Origin: Candidatus Latescibacterota bacterium
Lineage (GTDB): Bacteria > Latescibacterota > MVCY01 > DTYK01
NCBI GenBank assembly: GCA_012961925.1
Contig: DTYK01000122.1
Span: forward strand, 1 to 25,759
Direction: 5' to 3'
DNA length: 25,759 nt
Shown: in pieces, positions 7,772 to 15,428 of the stretch
Numbering within the stretch: the first letter of the stretch is position 1
Layout: each line of letters opens with the position of its first letter
Notes under the pieces: model-generated
What the model was told of the DNA's origin: nothing
Database searches by the model: none
The model's input: only the letters and a program-made list of their open reading frames with translations
Made by a program: the position numbers and the translations under genes

Positions 7772-8764
7772 GTGTACAACAGGCTGAAGCTCATCTTCTG
7801 CCTGGGGGTCGTAATCGGCTTACCCTCGGTTAGCCTTGCAACACAGCAGGCAGGTGACTTCCTGAACATTGGGATCGGGGCCAGGCCGATGGGTATGGGT
7901 GGGGCGTTCGGGGCAGTGGCCGATGATGCCTTTGCGGCCTTCTGGAATCCTGCTGGTATTTCGCTTTTGGACGGGAAGGAAATAGGGCTGATGTACGCAT
8001 CGCTTTTTGGCTTGGTAGGGTCTCATGTCCTCAGTGTTGTCTATCCCTTGAACGAAAGGGCCGCGGTCGCAGTGAGTTGGGTGAGAGTTTCGGCCGATAA
8101 TATACCCAGGTACGACCCATTCCCGAGAGACGCCCAACGGATAGAAGAGCGGCTAAGCTTTGCCATGAAAGGAGCCAAGGGTTATTTTTCTGACAGAGAG
8201 GATGCTCTCTTCTTCACTTTTTCAAAGGTCGGTGCGTTTGACCTTGATTTCGGCTGGCAATACTTCATCCTTCCCCTCAAAGTACCTTTCGGGGTGAATC
8301 TAAAGCTGATCCATCAATCCCTCGGAGGTGCTTCAGCAAATGGTATCGGGATCGATGCCGGCTTCATGCTCAGATTCGGCGCAAACATCCTCTTCGGCCA
8401 CGATTCTCTTGGAGATGTCTCCATCGGTCTGGTCGTTTCTGATATCACTAACACTACGATCGTCTGGGAGACGAGACATCATGATGTAATCCCATACACC
8501 GTCCGGTTCAGCATCGCTTATTTTCAGCCGCTTCGCTCCTGGAATGATTACCTTTGTGTCTCCCTGGAGAAAGAGGGTGATGAGACTATCAAGGCCGGTC
8601 TGGAGTACTGGTTTGATAGTCGGGTTGCCCTGAGAGGAGGGGTAAACCGGGAAGGTCCTGGCGCTGGGGTCGGGGTTGTCTTCGGGCCCTTTGAGGTCGA
8701 TTATGCATTTGTTGCCCAGGATCTCGGGGCAGTCCATCGGGTCAGCGCCAAGATGGACTTTTGA
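7772..8764 (+). CDS. PorV/PorQ-family outer-membrane protein
   Basis: A 330-residue predicted outer-membrane beta-barrel. Residues 1-23 are a signal peptide (YNRLKLIF, hydrophobic core, VSLA/TQQ). Directly after cleavage comes the family signature: GDFLNIGIGARPMGMGGAF, then ADDAFAAFWNPAG, as in PorV/PorQ and UPF0164 proteins related to the FadL barrel fold. The protein ends in phenylalanine, as barrel proteins often do. PorV in Bacteroidota is the shuttle that brings type IX cargo to the PorU sortase, and porU and porV are often neighbours. Here it starts 22 bases after the C25 gene and is surely in the same transcript. The family is broad in candidate phyla and many members are not proven secretion factors, so the exact role is inference. 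Confidence is high for the family and moderate for the function. Confidence 0.85.
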   Translation: MYNRLKLIFCLGVVIGLPSVSLATQQAGDFLNIGIGARPMGMGGAFGAVADDAFAAFWNPAGISLLDGKEIGLMYASLFGLVGSHVLSVVYPLNERAAVAVSWVRVSADNIPRYDPFPRDAQRIEERLSFAMKGAKGYFSDREDALFFTFSKVGAFDLDFGWQYFILPLKVPFGVNLKLIHQSLGGASANGIGIDAGFMLRFGANILFGHDSLGDVSIGLVVSDITNTTIVWETRHHDVIPYTVRFSIAYFQPLRSWNDYLCVSLEKEGDETIKAGLEYWFDSRVALRGGVNREGPGAGVGVVFGPFEVDYAFVAQDLGAVHRVSAKMDF

Positions 8765-8790
8765 ACCGTAAGCTCGTTATTAATCCTAAG

Positions 8791-8818
8791 CCGGGAGTTA
8801 ATCCTTTAGCATTTCATC
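8791..8818 (+). repeat. Dispersed repeat, copy 2, just before the lipoprotein gene
   Basis: Matches 2783-2810 at 26 of 28 positions, including an uninterrupted run CTTTAGCATTTCATC. It fills the space between the end of the PorV-like gene and the lipoprotein start ATG at 8821. One arm of the inner hairpin carries a mismatch (AATCC opposite GCATT) and the outer stem is not preserved. The two copies bracket the C25 and PorV-like genes. Confidence 0.75.
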
Positions 8819-8820
8819 TA

Positions 8821-9567
8821 ATGATGCAATGGTTGAGAGCTGTCCGCATTGTGTTATTCTTATCCTTTGTTGTTGGGTGTAGTAAAGCTATGGAGGAGAA
8901 TCTCGCTCCTGCGGCTCCGGTGCTGCTTGGGAGTCAACCTGAGACATCACCCTCCGATTACGGCACCGGTGCCATACCTGATGGTGACTGGATTCGGGTA
9001 GTTTGGATACCACCGCAGGATGAACTGAGCGGGTACGAAGTCTACAGGAGGAGTGAGGAGGCGACAGGCGATTCGTTGATCGCCTTTGTCCCGGTCGTAG
9101 ATGTAGTTGAAATTTCACCGGACACAGTTTCTTGGATTGATGAGGGAGTCAGCCATTACGTTCGGTACTTTTACAGGATAAGAGCCGTCAACAGGACGGG
9201 GCGGCGGAGCGATTTCAGCAACATGGCCGACTACAAACTTCTTCCCAAGCCTATTCTTGATGCTCCGAGGGGTGAAGTGAGGGAGGCTACCCCTGAGTTT
9301 CGTTTCTGGTGGGGAGGAGAGGCAAGCTGGATCACTGCCTATGTGATTAAACTGATCGATTCTAAGGGGGGCCATGTGTGGATAAGCGAAAAGATCTATC
9401 TGAGGGGATATGAACAACCCGTGATCACCTATTATAACAGTGACGGAAGGGCTCGGGAGCCGCAGCTTTCCCCAGGTCTTTACCGATGGCGGGTCGATGT
9501 GATTGGACCTGAACCCAGATGTGGTTCGAAATCCGAATGGGTAGAGTTTTCGATAAGGGCGAGATGA
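8821..9567 (+). CDS. Fibronectin type III-like surface lipoprotein
   Basis: A 248-residue predicted lipoprotein. The first 19 residues form a lipoprotein signal with basic R6 and R9 and lipobox VVGC, Cys20 being the acylation site. A fibronectin type III-like domain follows, with typical strands (WIRVVWIPP, GYEVYRRSEE, YFYRIRAVNRTGRRSDFSN); the C-terminal half is a second beta-rich domain (EFRFWWGGE, AYVIKLID, YRWRVDVIGP) without a specific name. The frame stays open upstream to a TTG at 8761, but that extension reads through the dispersed repeat and would bury the signal peptide, so ATG 8821 is preferred although no good SD is visible. The position between PorV-like and SLBB genes suggests a cell-surface partner of that set. 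No enzyme motif was seen. Confidence 0.75.
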   Translation: MMQWLRAVRIVLFLSFVVGCSKAMEENLAPAAPVLLGSQPETSPSDYGTGAIPDGDWIRVVWIPPQDELSGYEVYRRSEEATGDSLIAFVPVVDVVEISPDTVSWIDEGVSHYVRYFYRIRAVNRTGRRSDFSNMADYKLLPKPILDAPRGEVREATPEFRFWWGGEASWITAYVIKLIDSKGGHVWISEKIYLRGYEQPVITYYNSDGRAREPQLSPGLYRWRVDVIGPEPRCGSKSEWVEFSIRAR

Positions 9568-9613
9568 ACGATCTGATTCCGTGGTTACAGAACTCAATGG
9601 GAAGGAGGGGAAG

Positions 9614-10114
9614 ATGAGCAGGTTGCATTTTTGGGGCTTAATTTCGTTTGTTATAATCTTAGTTATCGGAGCATTCGGAGATTTGAGCCAGGCCCTGGCC
9701 GAGGAGAAGGAAGCGGGTTGGGCCAGGGCGTCAAAATATCGGATTTCCCTTGGTACGGAGGATGAACTGCTGATTGAGGTGAATGTATGGGGACAGGTTG
9801 TTAAACCAGGCCAGTATGTAGTGCCCAGTACCACGGACCTTGTGACCCTGCTCTCCTATGCCGGTGGCCCGACCGAAAATGCCAACCTCAACGACGTACG
9901 GATCGTTAGGGTTGGCCAGAAAAACCCACAGATTATCTCCGTTAGCATAAAAAAATATATGGAAACCGGCGATGCTGCCCTGATCCCCACCGTAAATCCC
10001 GGAGACACAGTCGTTGTTCCTGCAAGCGTCTTTCATATGTTCTCCAGATTCGTCAATTTTGTGTCACAGGTGGCAATCATCGCAAATGTCTATTATCTTC
10101 TCTTTAAAAGGTGA
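9614..10114 (+). CDS. Small SLBB-domain protein, polysaccharide-export related
   Basis: A 166-residue protein with an N-terminal signal or anchor helix (residues 5-22, ending before LSQALA), one SLBB domain (about residues 50-100: VNVWGQVVKPGQYVVP, then LVTLLSYAGGP, then DVRIVRVG), a segment ending in NPGDTVVVP, and a hydrophobic C-terminal helix (VNFVSQVAIIANVYYLLF). SLBB domains occur in Wza-type capsule export proteins. This one lacks the preceding poly-export domain, so it is a shortened relative. ATG 9614 has GGAGG five bases upstream; a GTG at 9581 is in frame but without an SD. The next gene encodes a Wzi-like barrel, which supports a role in exporting or docking a surface polysaccharide. 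The C-terminal helix suggests an inner-membrane or envelope-spanning position; this is inference. Confidence 0.75.
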   Translation: MSRLHFWGLISFVIILVIGAFGDLSQALAEEKEAGWARASKYRISLGTEDELLIEVNVWGQVVKPGQYVVPSTTDLVTLLSYAGGPTENANLNDVRIVRVGQKNPQIISVSIKKYMETGDAALIPTVNPGDTVVVPASVFHMFSRFVNFVSQVAIIANVYYLLFKR

Positions 10115-10147
10115 TCAGCAGAACCATTTTTAGGATATCGAAAGATA

Positions 10148-11833
10148 ATGATGAGCTACCTTTCCATTCTAAAATCGTTACGATTTCATCCCTGGCCCTG
10201 GGTATTTGTGATGCTACTGCTTTCCTTCGGCCAAGATACAGCCGTCGGTATCATCGACGTCCCTCTGGGCAACCCGTCTTATGAGTTTATAGAGCGAATG
10301 GAGACAAAAGGAATTATCAAGGGGGTCAGGGATGGGACCAGACCGCTATCCCGTATAAAAGTGGCCGAGCTGCTGATGCAGATTGAGGACAGTCAGAATA
10401 GATATAAACTGACAGAGGTGGAGGTGCGACAGTTGGAGTGGTTAAAACGGGAGTTCAGGTATGAACTGGAGGCCTTGGGTGCTTCAGTCGTCCAGGAGGA
10501 AGACCCCCATCATGGCCGATGGCATCTCTTTGCGGGCGGCGAAGGAGTGGGGAATCAGCTCTGGCTCGACCCTGTGGTCAGATTCTCCTGGGACACCAGG
10601 GGGGGGAAAACGGTCTATAGGCGGAGCTGGGGTGGGAAGATATACGGATATCTCGATGACACTATAGGATTCTATCTCTATACCAGGGATACCAGCGAGT
10701 GGGGCAAAGGGATAAGACATGTGGGAGAGAAGTGGCGGGAGGCCTGGGAAAAAGAGCTTAAGGATCCATTGAGAGGAGGTTTTTCTGAAAAAGGCATCGG
10801 CCATATAGGGTATTATGGAGATCGTATCGATCACGATGAGGTGGATGCCGCTATATCCATCGCTTTACCCTGGTTCAAACTGGAATTTGGCAAAGGCTCC
10901 AATGTGTGGGGACCGGGATATCATGGACAGATTGCCCTTTCGGATTGGGCCCCATCTTATGGGCAGGTGAAGCTATCGGCCAGCTATGGATCGCTGCTGG
11001 ACTTCACTTACATCCATGCCTGGCTTCACTCAGGGTTGGTTGATACGTTACGATCCTACCAGACACCGGAAGGATTCAGGCGGACGCTCTATAGGAGGAG
11101 ATATCTCGCAGGCCACAGGTTAGAGTTCACCCCCCTCCGGGGTCTTGATATAGGCCTGAGCGAAACGGTCATTTACGGCGACCGTGGGCCTGAGGTCTTG
11201 TACCTAATACCGGTTATGTTCTTCTGGTCTGCCCAACATTACCTCGGTGATCCGGATAACCTTCAGATGAGTGGAGATATAGATGTGAATCTGATAGATG
11301 GTCTCAGGTTCTATGTCTCCCTTTTCGTGGACGAGATCTACATCAGTAAAATATTCAGCAGGAGAGGCCATCACAACTGGATAGGGGTTCAAGGAGGTGT
11401 ACATCTGGTCCCCCTGACGGGATACCTCAAAGACCTTGACCTTAGACTTGAATATACAAGGATTAACCCCTTCGTTTACTCCCATAAGTTCCCCATCAAT
11501 AACTTTGAAAGCTACGGATATATACTTGGACACCAGATAGGTTCGAACGCTGATGAAATTTATGCTCGAGTAAATTACAGACATAAGAGACCCCTCCTGT
11601 TAAGCCTCTACTACAATAAGGTGAGGAAGGGAGAGCTCGTGAGCGCTGAAGAGGCATATAATAATCCATCGCAGAGGTTTCTTTCAGGAGAGGTGGAGGT
11701 GTTGAGAACCTATGGGTTCGGGGTGACATATGAGCCCATGCCGAATCTGTTTCTGAACGCCCGATATAAACTCTTTTCCTCATCGGGAGGGAGCGAGAAC
11801 GGTCTTAGCCTGTCGTTCCGTTACAATTTCTGA
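10148..11833 (+). CDS. Wzi-like capsule assembly outer-membrane barrel
   Basis: A 561-residue predicted outer-membrane protein. A signal peptide (residues 1-35, MLLLSFGQDTAVG) is followed by a helical segment of about 75 residues (YEFIERMETKGIIKGVR, RPLSRIKVAELL) that typically precedes Wzi-type barrels. The rest is rich in alternating beta strands with many Tyr, Trp and Arg, including GSNVWGPGYHGQIALSDWAP, a Wzi family feature, and it ends in SLSFRYNF with a terminal Phe. Wzi binds capsular polysaccharide at the cell surface. The SLBB gene ends 33 bases upstream and the nucleotidyltransferase follows, giving a polysaccharide export context. Two ATG codons (10148, 10151) are possible starts and the SD is weak. 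The substrate glycan cannot be deduced. Confidence 0.8.
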   Translation: MMSYLSILKSLRFHPWPWVFVMLLLSFGQDTAVGIIDVPLGNPSYEFIERMETKGIIKGVRDGTRPLSRIKVAELLMQIEDSQNRYKLTEVEVRQLEWLKREFRYELEALGASVVQEEDPHHGRWHLFAGGEGVGNQLWLDPVVRFSWDTRGGKTVYRRSWGGKIYGYLDDTIGFYLYTRDTSEWGKGIRHVGEKWREAWEKELKDPLRGGFSEKGIGHIGYYGDRIDHDEVDAAISIALPWFKLEFGKGSNVWGPGYHGQIALSDWAPSYGQVKLSASYGSLLDFTYIHAWLHSGLVDTLRSYQTPEGFRRTLYRRRYLAGHRLEFTPLRGLDIGLSETVIYGDRGPEVLYLIPVMFFWSAQHYLGDPDNLQMSGDIDVNLIDGLRFYVSLFVDEIYISKIFSRRGHHNWIGVQGGVHLVPLTGYLKDLDLRLEYTRINPFVYSHKFPINNFESYGYILGHQIGSNADEIYARVNYRHKRPLLLSLYYNKVRKGELVSAEEAYNNPSQRFLSGEVEVLRTYGFGVTYEPMPNLFLNARYKLFSSSGGSENGLSLSFRYNF

Positions 11834-11905
11834 GAGGCCATGATTCCATGGAAGGCATTATGGGGTGAGGCATAGACGGCTTCTCCATCAGGATTGGAGG
11901 GAGGG

Positions 11906-12640
11906 ATGAAAGGAATAGTCCTTGCAGGTGGAACTGGTTCCCGTCTGTTTCCGTTGACAAAGATAACCAATAAACATCTTCTTCCGGTCTATGATAAACC
12001 GATGATCTATTATCCCATTGAGACGTTGGTTGACGCCGGAATCCAGGATATAATGATTGTGACAGGTGGAGAAAGCGCTGGGGATTTCCTCAGGCTTCTG
12101 GGGAATGGACGGGAGTTCGGCCTTAAGGGTCTTAGCTATACATATCAGGAGAAAGCGGGAGGAATTGCTGAAGCCCTTGGCTTGGCTGAGCATTTCGCCG
12201 AGGAAGACAAGGTCGTGGTTTTTCTCGGTGATAATATCATCGAGGGGAGTATAAGAAAGGCAGTCGAGGACTTCAAAGTTCAGAAGGAAGGGGCGAAGAT
12301 CTTCCTTAAAGAGGTGCCCAACCCTGAGGAATACGGAGTGCCAGAGATAGTTGGGGGTAGGATAGTTCGTATAGAGGAGAAACCACCACACCCGAAGAGC
12401 CGATATGCCGTGATCGGCATATATATGTACGATTCACAGGTGTTTGACATCATCAAGACGCTAAAACCATCAGCGAGGGGAGAACTTGAGATAACCGACG
12501 TCAACAATGTGTACATAGACTCGGGTCAGATGAGGTATGAGGTCCTCGACGGTTGGTGGGCGGACGCGGGTGAATCGATCGACGCCCTCCTCAGAGCTAA
12601 TAATCTTATTGCCGGCAAGAAACGAGGGTCCAGCCTCTGA
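11906..12640 (+). CDS. Sugar-1-phosphate nucleotidyltransferase (RmlA-like, short form)
   Basis: Transfers a nucleotide, probably dTMP, to a sugar-1-phosphate, commonly glucose-1-phosphate. The 244-residue product begins MKGIVLAGGTGSRLFPLT, the nucleotide-binding signature, followed by NKHLLPVYDKPMIYYPIE, FLGDNI (metal/substrate site), PNPEEYGVPEI, and DGWWADAGE near the end, all typical of RmlA. It is shorter than classical RmlA (about 290 residues) by loss of the C-terminal helical part, as in the short forms found in many bacteria. ATG 11906 has a GGAGGGAGGG SD directly upstream. It lies between the Wzi-like gene and ispE and probably supplies nucleotide sugar for the surface glycan; no rmlB, C or D is present here, so a dTDP-rhamnose product is not established. 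Confidence 0.85.
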   Translation: MKGIVLAGGTGSRLFPLTKITNKHLLPVYDKPMIYYPIETLVDAGIQDIMIVTGGESAGDFLRLLGNGREFGLKGLSYTYQEKAGGIAEALGLAEHFAEEDKVVVFLGDNIIEGSIRKAVEDFKVQKEGAKIFLKEVPNPEEYGVPEIVGGRIVRIEEKPPHPKSRYAVIGIYMYDSQVFDIIKTLKPSARGELEITDVNNVYIDSGQMRYEVLDGWWADAGESIDALLRANNLIAGKKRGSSL

Positions 12641-12651
12641 GGTGACACGTT

Positions 12652-13503
12652 ATGGTTACGGAGAAGGCCTACGCAAAGCTCAATCTCGGTCTAAAGCTGT
12701 TAAATAGGCGTTCTGACGGGTTCTGGAATATTCTTTCAGTTATGCAAACAATAGATCTTTACGACACCCTTATTTTTAAAGAGAGGACGCAGGAAATAGA
12801 GATAAAGTGTACAGCTCCAGACGTCCCCTCAGACTCCGAGAATCTGATCGTGAAAGCGGCTCAGCTTATGAGGAAGAGACTGGGGGTTGATCGAGGGGTA
12901 CATGTGGAGGTTGAGAAGCGCATTCCGGTAGGGGGTGGACTTGGAGGGGGAAGCTCGGATGCGGCAGCAACATTGAGAGCGCTCAACCGACTCTGGAATG
13001 GAGGATTGGGCCGCGATGAGTTGTTTGAGATCGCGTCCTTGATCGGTTCTGACGTCCCCTTCTTCCTGAAGTCGGGGACGGCTATTGTGTCGGGAAGGGG
13101 CGAGGTGCTTGAATATATAAACCTTCCCATAAGAGCTTATTATGTATTGATCTATCCGAACTTTCCCGTCTCAACCCGCTGGGCTTATCACAATCAAAAA
13201 ACTTCCTTGACAGGCGAGAGTAAATATGTTAACTTTATAGATTCTTGGAAGGAAAGAAAGGAAGACGGCCGACTTTTATATCGCAACCTGGAAAACGATT
13301 TCGAACGGTTGGTTGAAATTCACTATCCGATCATCAGGGAGATAAGGGAGGATCTTCTGTCAGAGGGGGCGATCGCTGTTTCCCTTTCAGGGACAGGCTC
13401 AACGGTGTACGGTGTCTTCAAGACCCTTCAAAGGGCACAACTTGCAGCGGCGCTTCTTCGGAAAGCCGGACGCACCATTTTCATTTGCCAACCCGTTTGT
13501 TAG
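12652..13503 (+). CDS. ispE: 4-diphosphocytidyl-2-C-methyl-D-erythritol kinase
   Basis: Phosphorylates CDP-methylerythritol in the MEP isoprenoid pathway; GHMP kinase fold. The 283-residue length is normal. Visible residues: K9 in AKLNLGL, the ATP loop PVGGGLGGGSSDAA (92-105), catalytic D134 in IGSDVPFF and the glycine-rich SLSGTGSTVYG motif near the C-terminus. Odd points: the normal DGYH motif that contacts the cytidine is DGFW here (residues 22-25), and the loop has PVGGG rather than PVGAG. It follows the nucleotidyltransferase by 11 bases, with GAGGTGA as SD. ispE followed by tRNA-Gln and prs is a conserved order in several phyla, as recalled for Deltaproteobacteria, so the assignment is secure despite the changes. 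Confidence 0.92.
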   Translation: MVTEKAYAKLNLGLKLLNRRSDGFWNILSVMQTIDLYDTLIFKERTQEIEIKCTAPDVPSDSENLIVKAAQLMRKRLGVDRGVHVEVEKRIPVGGGLGGGSSDAAATLRALNRLWNGGLGRDELFEIASLIGSDVPFFLKSGTAIVSGRGEVLEYINLPIRAYYVLIYPNFPVSTRWAYHNQKTSLTGESKYVNFIDSWKERKEDGRLLYRNLENDFERLVEIHYPIIREIREDLLSEGAIAVSLSGTGSTVYGVFKTLQRAQLAAALLRKAGRTIFICQPVC

Positions 13504-13597
13504 GTGATAGGAACAGCATAAGGCTCTCGCATACCAGACAGGCCGATAACGAAGGTATAAAGAATGGGTTTGATGTTGTGGTTGCTCTATAAAGAGT

Positions 13598-13671
13598 TAC
13601 CGGGTCGTCCAACGGCAGGACAGCGGCCTTTGGAGCCGCGAATCAAGGTTCGAGTCCTTGCCCGGTAGCCA
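13598..13671 (+). tRNA. tRNA-Gln (anticodon UUG)
   Basis: A complete 74-base cloverleaf. The acceptor stem TACCGGG (13598-13604) pairs perfectly with CCCGGTA (13661-13667). The D stem is GTCC/GGAC, the anticodon stem GCGGC/GCCGC with loop CTTTGGA (anticodon TTG at 13630-13632), and the T stem CAAGG/CCTTG with loop TTCGAGT. Discriminator G at 13668 and an encoded CCA (13669-13671) complete it. U1-A72 and G73 are glutamine identity features. It sits between ispE and prs, a position known in other bacteria. Confidence 0.97.
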
Positions 13672-13736
13672 GTGAATCGGTTTCGATATTTTGGCTGAGG
13701 CGGAAGAGGGATTGATGTTTCCAATATAGCATCTCT

Positions 13737-13742
13737 GGAGGA
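13737..13742 (+). promoter_or_regulatory. Ribosome binding site fixing the TTG start of prs
   Basis: GGAGGA lies six bases before TTG 13749. The ATG at 13742 overlapping this site is out of frame and runs into a stop within a few codons, so the TTG is the true start. Confidence 0.8.
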
Positions 13743-13748
13743 TGAAAA

Positions 13749-14687
13749 TTGGATGATCTGAAGCTGTTCTCAGGGAATGCAAATCGTCCCCTTGCGGAAG
13801 AGATTGCCGGATACCTCGGGTTGGAGCTTAGTTCGGCCAGTGTAGGCAAGTTCAGCGATGGAGAGATCTCGGTCAAGATAGACGAGAACATTCGCGGCAA
13901 GGATGTGTTCATCATTCAGTCTACGCACTCCACCCAGGGCTCAGCAGAGAACCTCCTTGAGTTGCTCATTATGATTGATGCTGCAAAGAGGGCTTCTGCG
14001 AGGCGGGTGACGGCGGTTGTTCCCTATTTCGGGTATGCCCGTCAGGACAGGAAGGATCAACCAAGGGTCCCAATCTCTGCCAAACTGGTTGCGAATCTGA
14101 TCACCGTTGCAGGTGCAGATCGAGTGCTCACAATGGACCTTCATGCCGCACAGATTCAGGGTTTCTTTGATATCCCTCTGGATCACCTATTCTCCTCTCC
14201 CGTTTTCGTGGAATTCTTCCGAGAACTCGACCTCCCTGATTTGGTGGTTGTCTCTCCCGACGTGGGGAGTATTAAGATGGCGCGCGCCTTTGCAAAAAAA
14301 CTTGGTGCCAGCCTGGCACTTGTAGATAAAAGGCGACCGAGGCCGGATGTCTCTGAGGTAATAAATATCATCGGGGAGGTTAAAGATAGAAACGTCTTGA
14401 TAAGGGATGATATGATCACCACTGCTGGAAGTGTTGTCGAGGCTGCGGTTGCTCTCAAGGAGGGAGGAGCCAGAGATATCTACGCTGCATGCACCCATCC
14501 TGTTCTTGCGGGAGATGCGGTTGAGAAGATAGATAGATCACCCATCAAAAGGGTGGCCGTCTCAAATACCATCCCACTTCAGAAGAATGGTTCGGACAAG
14601 TTGGTGGTGATCTCAGTGGGTCGGCTCTTTGGTGAAGCCATCAAAAGGATACACCTCGAGAGGTCCGTAAGCTCTCTGTTTGATTAG
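13749..14687 (+). CDS. prs: Ribose-phosphate pyrophosphokinase (PRPP synthetase)
   Basis: Makes PRPP from ribose-5-phosphate and ATP for nucleotide, His and Trp synthesis. The 312-residue product is of normal length and contains PYFGYARQDRK (93-102), MDLHAAQIQGFFD (129-141), the catalytic loop DKRRPRP (193-199, K194 and R196) and the ribose-phosphate loop DDMITTAGS (220-228). Odd points: that loop normally reads DDMIDTAGT, so D224 is Thr and T228 is Ser, and the ATP-site segment after FIIQST has about two extra residues (HSTQGSAENLL) relative to the Bacillus enzyme. The stretch RQDRKDQPRV recalls Bacteroidota-type Prs. TTG 13749 is supported by a strong SD. tRNA-Gln lies 77 bases upstream and bL25 follows, a widespread order. 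Confidence 0.95.
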   Translation: MDDLKLFSGNANRPLAEEIAGYLGLELSSASVGKFSDGEISVKIDENIRGKDVFIIQSTHSTQGSAENLLELLIMIDAAKRASARRVTAVVPYFGYARQDRKDQPRVPISAKLVANLITVAGADRVLTMDLHAAQIQGFFDIPLDHLFSSPVFVEFFRELDLPDLVVVSPDVGSIKMARAFAKKLGASLALVDKRRPRPDVSEVINIIGEVKDRNVLIRDDMITTAGSVVEAAVALKEGGARDIYAACTHPVLAGDAVEKIDRSPIKRVAVSNTIPLQKNGSDKLVVISVGRLFGEAIKRIHLERSVSSLFD

Positions 14688-14794
14688 CCCGCACCGATTT
14701 TCTGAGGACCTTAGTCTATCAGCCCAGGATGTAAAGGGTGGATAAAGCAGATATTGAGCGAAAAGAGTTCAGGTTCCCAACTGTAGGAGGTTAA

Positions 14795-15424
14795 ATGGAA
14801 GATGTAGTCTTACATGCTGCCCGAAGGATGAATGTCGGCAAAGGACATGCAAGAAAACTGAGACAGGCGGGAAAAATCCCAGGGGTACTTTACGGCCCCG
14901 GGGAAGAGCCCATACCGCTGTCGATCGAGACAAAAGAACTTGAAAGGCTGATCAGGTTAGGGAAGAGCCATGGCATCATCTCGTTGGTCTTAAATGGAGA
15001 GGAAGGCACGGATAGAAAGGCGATAATCCGGGAGATCCAATACCATCCTGTGAATGGAGGTTTTCTCCATGTAGACGTGCAGCATATCTCACTCAAACAT
15101 AAGGTCGTAGTGGAAGTGCCAGTCGTCTTGACCGGTGATTCTGTTGGTGTTAGAGAAGGCGGTGTTCTGGAACAGATCTTGCACAGTGTGGAGGTCGAAT
15201 GTCTTCCGGTAGATATCCCGGAGAAGATAGAGGTAGATATTTCCCATCTGCATGTTGGTGACTCCCTCCATGTGAGGGATCTGATGGCCATAGAGGACCG
15301 TGTGGTCACAGAGCCAGACCGCTCTGTTGTTACAATTATTCCGCCAACGGTTGTTAAAAAGCGTGAGGTGGAGGAGGTAGCCGAACCGGAGGAGGCGGAA
15401 GAGGAGACCGAAGCGGAGAGCTGA
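14795..15424 (+). CDS. rplY: 50S ribosomal protein bL25 (CTC/TL5 long form)
   Basis: Binds 5S rRNA in the large subunit. The 209-residue product is the long form: an N-terminal 5S-binding domain (about residues 1-95; RRMNVGKGHARKLRQAGKIP, LYGPGEEPIPLSI) and a C-terminal beta domain (about 100-185; VPVVLTGDSVGVREGG, LPVDIPEKIEVDISHL), then an acidic tail rich in Glu. ATG 14795 has TAGGAGG with good spacing in a 107-base gap after prs. prs-rplY-pth is a classic gene order. The acidic tail is common in this family and not a sign of damage. Confidence 0.95.
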   Translation: MEDVVLHAARRMNVGKGHARKLRQAGKIPGVLYGPGEEPIPLSIETKELERLIRLGKSHGIISLVLNGEEGTDRKAIIREIQYHPVNGGFLHVDVQHISLKHKVVVEVPVVLTGDSVGVREGGVLEQILHSVEVECLPVDIPEKIEVDISHLHVGDSLHVRDLMAIEDRVVTEPDRSVVTIIPPTVVKKREVEEVAEPEEAEEETEAES

Positions 15425-15428
15425 TCGA

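Noticed and set aside
8761..8820. TTG-started extension of the lipoprotein gene
   Set aside because: The extension reads through the dispersed repeat, has no SD and would place the lipoprotein signal far from the N-terminus. ATG 8821 gives a normal signal peptide.
9115..9834. 239-codon open frame on the minus strand opposite the lipoprotein and SLBB genes
   Set aside because: It runs antisense to genes with clear signal peptides and domains, shows no recognised motif, and fits a shadow frame.
13504..13597. TATAAA boxes before tRNA-Gln as promoter
   Set aside because: The box at 13589-13594 is too close to the mature tRNA 5' end and no well-spaced -35 was found; co-transcription from ispE is equally possible.
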